Below the pieces are notes generated by a model that was not told where the DNA came from, did no database searches, and saw nothing but the letters and a program-made list of their open reading frames with translations. Shown piece by piece: positions 57,810 through 64,000 of a stretch of DNA of 64,000 nt. A program made the position numbers and the translations under genes. Source of the DNA: Globodera rostochiensis (Eukaryota; Nematoda; Chromadorea; Rhabditida; Heteroderidae); NCBI GenBank assembly GCA_018350325.1, contig JAEVLN010000003.1, positions 4,044,745 through 4,108,744 of the forward strand, read 5' to 3'. Each line of letters begins with the position of its first letter. The stretch's first letter is position 1.

Positions 57810-58020
57810 ACACTGACGAAATCAATCACTGACGAAATCAACCACTAACGAAATCACCGTGCACGAACAATTTTGGTGTCAACATTAAAATTACAAATTT
57901 TCAACACATCGAGATTTTCATTTTCCAAGTACATAAATTGTTCGAATTCGGGTCCGGGGTTTGGAAATGCTTGAAATGGAGTTCGTATTTGGAATCTATG
58001 GCCCCGAAAACCCCAAGAAA
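57810..58020. repeat. CACTGACGAAATCAA repeats followed by a core-module copy (element N)
   Basis: Three 16-17 bp units (57813-57862) precede, after about 75 bp, a diverged copy of the module TTCGAATTCGGGTCCGGGGT...GGAATCTATGGCCCCGAAAA (57937-58018). The same module occurs in elements C and H beside other satellite units. Confidence 0.75.
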
Positions 58021-58096
58021 CATCAGGCTGGCAACCTTATAATCCCATTTCTAAGAAATTTCACTTTGTTTCTGCCGAACCGTCCATTGCCGAATC

Positions 58097-58665
58097 ATGA
58101 GCGCCAAAATGGAGAGTATTCGACCGCTTTATCGTCGAGTGATGACCAATCGCCGTTTGGATATTTTGCATAGATGTGAGGTTTATTGCACGCTTATTTG
58201 TTGGAAAAATGAGAAAAAGAAACGTAAGCCGAGAAGAGCAATAGAATCCTCAATGTAATTCAGGGTGATTTATTCAAAAAAAGAGGGGGGGGGGGGTATT
58301 GCCCCAGGGCCTTCTAGCCTTGGATTTTGTTGAAGGAGTCCTGTGCTATATGTATATGGTAAAGTGGAAGTCGTAGATGGCGCTTACGGCTTTCAGGGCT
58401 TTTAGCCCGGAAAAAATGCGCAGTAAAAAAAAAATTTTTTTCATTTGTCGCCTCCAAGGATATGTCTTTTTCCCAATGTTTTTAATTTTTAGCGACGGTT
58501 CGTTCTATTTACATTGCCATTTTGCCTATGCTAGCCGGGTGCATGATCACCAAGTTTGCCCTGTATTACGCGTACGAGAAGCCGGTGAAGCGCCTTGAGA
58601 GGCAGCGCCTGGAGCGCGAGATTATCAACGCGGAGTTGGCCGGGTTTCGAATTTCGGAGGCGTAG
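58097..58665 (+). CDS. Small single-pass membrane protein, unknown
   Basis: Two exons, 58097-58175 and 58493-58665, join in phase to 83 aa. A basic N-terminus (RPLYRRVMTNRRLD), one hydrophobic segment at about 31-53 (IYIAILPMLAGCMITKFALY), and a charged helical tail (KRLERQRLEREIINAELAG). The layout resembles accessory subunits of mitochondrial inner-membrane complexes, but I cannot assign one. The next gene starts 228 bp downstream on the same strand. The intron includes a G12 tract. Confidence 0.7.
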
Positions 58666-58893
58666 TGAAGAGACAGACGGCGAGCAGCAATTTTTTTTTG
58701 TTTTGCAATTTTTTTTGTCGATTATTTGTTAGGTCGTGAAATAAATGTATTAAAAAAGTTTAAATTTGCATTGATTTGCTCATTCTACGCACATCATATT
58801 TTGCACATAATTTACGTACATTTTTTCATTTTTATGCAGATTTTTACGCTTTGTTTCTTCAACATTTGTGCCTGCGATTTGCCACGCTGTGTA

Positions 58894-61800
58894 ATGGCCA
58901 CAATTACAAAGGTAAAAGTTGCAAAGCTTTGCAATTTTCTTATCGGGTCAATTATGCAACAAAAAATTTCTTCGGAAACAAAAATAATGATAGTTGTTGA
59001 TTGGGTGGTTGTAGAGATTAAAGCTCTGACCGGATCAGTTCCGGCCCCTATTTTTAGGACTACCCTGTTTTTTTAATCCGGTCCGGGGCTTTTGATGCGT
59101 TTTGTGTTGATTTCCACTAAAACCTCGAAAATGGAGTTTGACTAAATTTCGCGCATTTAATGGTTAGTTAGCTAGGATGCATAATTTTTTTTTTTTGCTT
59201 AGTTCGAGGAGAAGAAGTCGTCGCAAAAGCGCAAGGTCAGACTGCAGCAGAAGGGCGGATGCAACGGCAACGCCGCCGGCGCGGTGGCGCTGAGGGCGCA
59301 GTCGGACGCGCGCTCTTCACTCCCTTTGATGAACTGTCAACCGCCAAAAGTTACGCCGCATGTGCCAATGCCACCGCTGCAACAGCAACAAAATGTAACA
59401 AAAAATAGGGACGCCACGAGAATATCGGGTTTTTGTCAAAAAAACGAATTCGACAAGAGCCGAACCAATTGAGTTTCCCGTCGCGTTTCTCCATCGGTCC
59501 TCAAGTTCAAGCTCTAATTTTGACTCAGATTTCCGAAAATCCGTTAAAATTAAAAAGTCTTTAAATTTTAGTGAAAAAATTATTTTAAAAACCCGAGAGG
59601 AATGGGAAAAAGTCGAGCCCTTACTTGAGGACCAATCGATCGAGATCTCAAAAAATTTGTCAATTCGAGATTTGAATCTCGATAGGTCCGGGCTCTAATT
59701 AGGAATTATTTTATCCATTGAAAAAAGGCCGAATTCCTGATTTGTTTAGGTGCTAAATTTACGGAATCGGCATTATAATCCCCCCCCCTCACCAATTTAA
59801 AGAAATGGCGTAATTTTTCCTCACTTTTTCTCACCAGTTCCTTCAGCCCCTCTTTCGTCCAGCGTCCGGCAACAATTATTGGCGTCCGAACGCCGTGCGT
59901 TTTGATGATGACAAATTGAAAGAAGAGCAGGTAAAAAACTCTGATAATTATAAATCGAATTTTTTACTTCATTCATTCAGCCGCCCTCCGTCACTCGTCC
60001 AGCGTCGCCCCTCGATGATTACAAATTGGCAGAAAAGGTGGGAGCTAATTTCAATGCTTTTGGGAGAATAATTACCCGATTTTGTTTATTTGTTAAAAAT
60101 TAGGCATATTTCCTTTCCCCCCTTTCCCTCAAGGCGTCGTTTGTGCCGCTTGCGGACGGGGCGCAGTGCTGGAAGGTCACCGTACGGGCCGACAATGTGG
60201 TGTGCTTCAACGGCAAAAATAGCTTCCTGTCGCAGCTGTACCCGGTAAAACAAAAAAAAAAGAGTGACGATAAAACGACGAATTTTGGAAATACCCGCAA
60301 AAAATCTTTTTTTTTTATATGGGACAGTGAGCTAACAGTGGATCCCCCCATCTGCTTTTCGCACAGGTATCATTGGTCGTGGAGGGGAGCGAGTACGGTT
60401 CGTTGGAGCACTACTACCAGGCGTGCAAGCTGTTCTCGTTGGTCGACCCACAGGTTCTTCTACACTTTTTTTTGGCGTTGAGTCCAGAGGGGGCGTGCGT
60501 ACCCACAGGGTTATAGCACATTGGCGGTCCGGACTGCGGTCGGTTGATAAGCCCGCGGGATCTCGAGAAAATCCCGGCCCGTCTCTAGTTCCTACGATAG
60601 ATTTTATCATTTTTTGCGCTTTCTTAAAAAGGCTGCCCGGCAATTGAGTTCCATCAAAGACCCGCTGAAGGTGAAGAAGCGCAGCCACGAACTGTTGTTC
60701 TCCGTCGGCGTCAGCAAAACCGCGGTGAGCAGGAAAAGAGAGCAAACAAAAAATTCAAAAATGCTTTTTGGATTGGGTTGTTAAGACAGACTAATTTGTA
60801 AGTCGTTCAAAATATGAATAAATTTTATTAATACAAAATTTTTGTGCCTCCCCTAAACCGCGGCTTTAAGCGCAGCAATATTATAATTAGGTTCATTTAT
60901 TAGGTGGATGAGTGGAAGAACTCGCACGGTGTGACGGTCACTGAGCGTGGAATGCGACTCAAATTTGGCGATCAGCATCCGGTGAACAAATTTAATTAAA
61001 AAAAACTTGTTATTTTGTTTAAATTGGAGGCAATAAGTCGTCCATTGATTAGAATATAATAAATGCAATTTAATTTAAAATAAAAAAATTTGTGCACAGA
61101 AAATGCGTGACCAACTGCTGGCCACCGGAGACGCTCTGCTTGTTCAGGCACTTGACCACCAAAGAGGGGACGCATTGTTTGACGCCGAAATGGACGAGGG
61201 CGCCGTGCGCGAGTGGGCTAAGCAAAATGAGGGCAAAGTGCTCAAGGTGATTTTGGATAAAAACAAAAAATTGGCCAATTTAATTGGTGCAAGTTATTTT
61301 TTGCCTACGCCAAACAATTTTTTGCAAAAATATTTTTGGTTGCCAACCCTCGGATTCAAAGTTAAATATATTGACCTTAATTTGTTTCTATTTGTTTTTC
61401 GCAGTTTCCGTCCGAGCTGAACAACGACAGCATCAAGCACATTCCGTTGATTGGCGGCACGGCCAGCGGCGGTGGGAAGAACGTGTTGGGCGTGCTGGCG
61501 ATGCATGTGAGCAAGAAAGCGGAACAAAAAAAAATTTGCAGCATTTTACATCAGATTCGGAACGAATTGCGCAACAAAAACGCGGCACTAACTGGCGGTA
61601 AATTGCAGCGCGGACTGGGCAACACTTTGGCATGTCTGGCTGTACGTTGTGTTCCTTAAACAAATTTTTATTATAAAATTTAAAAATAAAAAAATTAACA
61701 TGGACATTTAAAAAAAAAAAAATTACGGATTTGAAATAGAATTTAAAAACAAATAGTTTTGAGATTTTTTTTCAGAATGGAATTTTCCGGTTTTCCCAAA

Positions 61801-61981
61801 AAAAGGACTAAAAATCATTTATCTGAATTTTTTCTATGGGCTTCCCGTATTTGATTTTTTAATTTATTTACCACTCAATTGCCTATTTCCCAAATACCAT
61901 TCATTCTCAAGAATCAATCGAGCTTCTCAAAAAACATTTAAAATTTTTCATCAGATTTTTGACGACGGCGACAGTGAGTGA
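58894..61981 (+). CDS. NADAR-domain protein (YbiA-like N-glycosidase fold)
   Basis: Family members cleave N-glycosidic bonds of ADP-ribose-linked or riboflavin-pathway compounds; the substrate here is unknown. Exons: 58894-58911, 59203-59394, 59838-59930, 59981-60037, 60134-60244, 60367-60453, 60632-60724, 60904-60981, 61100-61246 and 61405-61641, with a likely last exon 61955-61981, all phase 0 (379 aa). Residues 1-125 are basic and Pro/Gln-rich. The NADAR domain begins around VCFNGKNSFLSQLYP and shows SLEHYYQACKLFS (family E-x(4)-A-x-K block), DEWKNSHG, ERGMRLKFGDQHPKMRDQLL and ATGDALLVQA. The expected D..WG block is replaced by DHQRGDALFD. Without the last splice, the frame stops at 61657-61659. 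Between exons 2 and 3 lies a copy of the AGAGCCCGGAC repeat. Confidence 0.85.
59614..59697. repeat. AGAGCCCGGAC-family palindromic repeat in a NADAR intron
   Basis: Diverged copy of the repeat at 39607-39679, with CTTGAGGACCAATCGATCGA and GTCCGGGCTCT. It enlarges the 443-bp intron between the second and third exons. Confidence 0.65.
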
Positions 61982-62341
61982 TTTTGAACTGGACGACGAC
62001 GGGTTTATCGGACGGGGGGGCATATTTATCAATCTCACCTTCTTTTTTGCTTTCATTGATTTAATTCGATTCTTCTTTATTTTACTATATATGGGTACAT
62101 TCATTTTGTTTTTTGGCCGTTTATAAATCACAATTTATTATTTGATAAAACTTCAGAAAGAATTGTTTTGCCGAAATGTCAACATTTTATGTTGTGTAAA
62201 ATTGATTAAAAACGATTTAAGTTTTTGACTTTTTTCTCGCCGCATTCAATTGTTGAACATCATTATAACACAGAATCGCGCTCTGATTGTTCAAAATCCA
62301 TTGCCAGAAAACATCCTTTTAGAAGAAGTTTTGGACGAGTG
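61982..62341. other. Short intergenic region between NADAR gene and lin-37
   Basis: About 360 bp, AT-rich, no exon. It could carry a trans-splice acceptor if the genes are co-transcribed. The lin-37 frame is open upstream of its ATG to about 62225. Confidence 0.4.
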
Positions 62342-64000
62342 ATGGCCGATCGGGAAAGTCTTGAGGATTTTTTGACACCGACGACGCCCACCAAATGCAG
62401 CGATGCCGCACAGAGTGGGGTTGGTGTGCTTTTTGAGTCGGGCATTTTGGACATTCGGTTACGTACTTTTCTGTGTGGCATTTTTTTATCGGGCAATCAG
62501 ATTCTCCAAACCCAAAGAAAATCCCTCCCCATTTGCTATTTTTTGAGCACGGTTTTGTGTTGTGTATTTTTGCCTCTTCTGATCACTTTGCCTTTTTTGG
62601 TGATCAGACGTCTTCCTCCGCCACTGATCAGCACCAGCAGCCGCCGGACTCGCCGAGCAAACAGTTGGCGCGCAGTCGACTCGGCAACCTTTTGGGTCAA
62701 ATACGCAAAGGCGACGCGGCTGCATACGCCACCAAAGATGGCGGCGGAGTTGAGGGCGTATCCGGACGACTTGATGAACATCAACAGCAGCTGCGCGAAA
62801 TGTAATTACCATATTATTGTACACACTTTAAATTCGAAATTTATCAAAAATAAATTAATTTTGGCCATTTTTCAACCGCTGGTTCTTCGATTTATAGTAT
62901 ACTTAAAAGGAAGTTGTTTGGCTAAAAACAAAAAATTCTTAACAAAAAGCAACTTAGTTTTTAATTGATTGCGGAGTATTTGTTTTCAATTAATTATCCA
63001 ATCACTGAATTTTCTTTTCCCTTTTCCCCCGGGCAGGGAAACGGACTTCGAGGACGAGCTGGGCGGGAGGCATGGCGCAAGGCGGCACCACGTCAAGAAG
63101 TTGAGACGAGAAAAGCGTATGACTCTTTTTTGCCCAAATTTTGGGTGTGCAATAAACAATATTTTGGCACCACATTTTAAGCTTCTTTGTGTAAAGAAAC
63201 CCACGCCTTTTCATCTTTTATGAGCTTCGCCCGTTGGTTTAGTTCATTTTAGAATTTGCAAAATTCCCGAAACCGTTCCGGAGACCAAATTCTTTTATTT
63301 TTTGTAACAGGGTATTCCCGGGATTTATAAAATCATAAAAATTCTGTACAAAGTCAGCAGCAAAAAGTGTCTGTGTGTCCATTTCCATCGGTTAAAAATG
63401 GCAAAGCAAAATCCCCCCTCAGGCGTTGTGTTCGAACTGCGCGGCAAGCCGTTTGGACTTCGTGATTGTGGGCATTCGGAGACGGTGTACGCGCTATGCC
63501 GTAAATGGATGTACGGGAAGGACGACGAGCCGCCGACAGAGGAACAGGACGCCGAGGGTGAGCAGCAGCAGACGGAGGACGGCGGCAACAGCCTGTTTGA
63601 CATGGGCGCCCATCGGTCGTTGGTCCGTCCGTTTTGTTTGTTAAGTGCCACCATTGTTCAAAAGTTACCCCCCCCCCCCCTCTCCCACAATCGGTCTGAT
63701 CAATCTAATTGTAACCGAGTTCGGTGGTCTGATAATCCAAAACCATTCTGAAGGTCCTTGTCCCGATTAATCAGATTAATCGAACCATCACCGACACATA
63801 GGTCAAGATAGCAAACTGATCAATCTATCGATCACTTCCGATCATGTCGATCTCTGCTATTCAAGGATTTGTTGGCCACCAAAAACATTTTCGCGCTGCC
63901 GCCGCCACGTCCGGACGCTCCTCCGTTACTGGACCCGCGCCCGCAACGACTCATCCGCCGCGTGGGCAACCAACGAGCGACGCTGATCAGTGCCGAAGAC
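62342..64000 (+). CDS. lin-37: LIN-37, MuvB/DREAM complex subunit (5' part)
   Basis: LIN-37 is part of the MuvB core of DREAM, which represses cell-cycle and germline genes in the nucleus. Exons: 62342-62419 (or to 62425), 62608-62801, 63037-63116, 63423-63622 and 63866 to the window end. The gene continues beyond 64000. Diagnostic features match metazoan LIN37: a basic helix (RHHVKKLRREKR), then the conserved block VVFELRGKPFGL ... TVYALCRKWMYG, comparable to the human VIKLF...LYPICRAWMRN region, followed by an acidic linker and LATKNIFALPPPRPDAP. ATGGCCGATCGG at 62342 is the preferred start. A C13 tract lies in the intron after 63622. Family identification is strong; the exact exon-1 donor is uncertain. 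Confidence 0.87.

Noticed and set aside
1..64000. tRNA, rRNA, spliced-leader or snRNA genes
   Set aside because: I looked for T-loop GGTTCGAATCC-like boxes and SL1-like sequence and found no complete candidate; a covariance-model scan would be decisive.

Overview
Nuclear DNA of a nematode. The multi-exon genes have short AT-rich introns (about 50-120 nt) with TTTCAG-type acceptors, and at least one AG|GCAAG (GC-AG) intron. The recognisable proteins are typical of nematodes: a calponin-like-repeat protein, HSP-12-type small heat-shock protein, LIN-37 and FLYWCH fingers. A plant-parasitic tylenchomorph (cyst-nematode-like) is my best guess for the lineage; this is inference, since nothing in the window is species-diagnostic.

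Layout. The last exon of rpb-10 lies at 31-156 (+). A 5'-truncated but otherwise open non-LTR retrotransposon follows (985-3440, +). Four minus-strand genes come next: a calponin-like-repeat protein with long Glu/Lys-rich exons (4281 to about 8813 or 9267), a LITAF-domain membrane protein (10248-11384, 5 exons, 144 aa), a small heat-shock protein with two alpha-crystallin domains and a heat-shock element upstream (16061-17107, 6 exons, 206 aa), and a large Gln-rich forkhead transcription factor (18590-24106, 19 exons, 833 aa). From 24107 to 49824, about 25.7 kb, I see no convincing protein gene. This stretch holds microsatellites, long G/C tracts and many palindromic repeats. The right end is plus-strand: a 3-hydroxyacyl-CoA dehydratase (49825-52283, 8 exons, 225 aa), a small membrane protein (58097-58665), a NADAR-domain protein (58894-61981) and the 5' part of lin-37 (62342 to the window end). 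The last three are close together and could form an operon. One candidate small secreted peptide sits at 53202-53432 (-).

Most unusual content. A set of palindromic fold-back elements (about 12.1-14.5, 14.8-15.9, 38.0-38.6, 46.1-46.6, 47.0-47.9, 53.8-55.3 and 56.6-57.6 kb) share one architecture: a palindromic core, in most cases joined to short tandem repeats (13-31 bp units) in opposite orientation. The repeat unit differs in each element, while interior modules recur between elements that have different units. Two elements carry FLYWCH-like coding fragments, and one also has a transposase-like zinc-ribbon fragment. A second family of 70-450 bp repeats ends in CTAGGGTTGGAC / GTCCAACCCTAG. 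About 35 G or C homopolymers of 10 nt or more are scattered through non-coding DNA, including a G17-C16 hairpin.

Gene models come from reading exons, splice sites and phase by eye. The LITAF, sHSP, forkhead, HACD and small-membrane-protein models, and the NADAR model under its preferred 3' end, close in frame across every junction. The calponin-like gene is only partly resolved.
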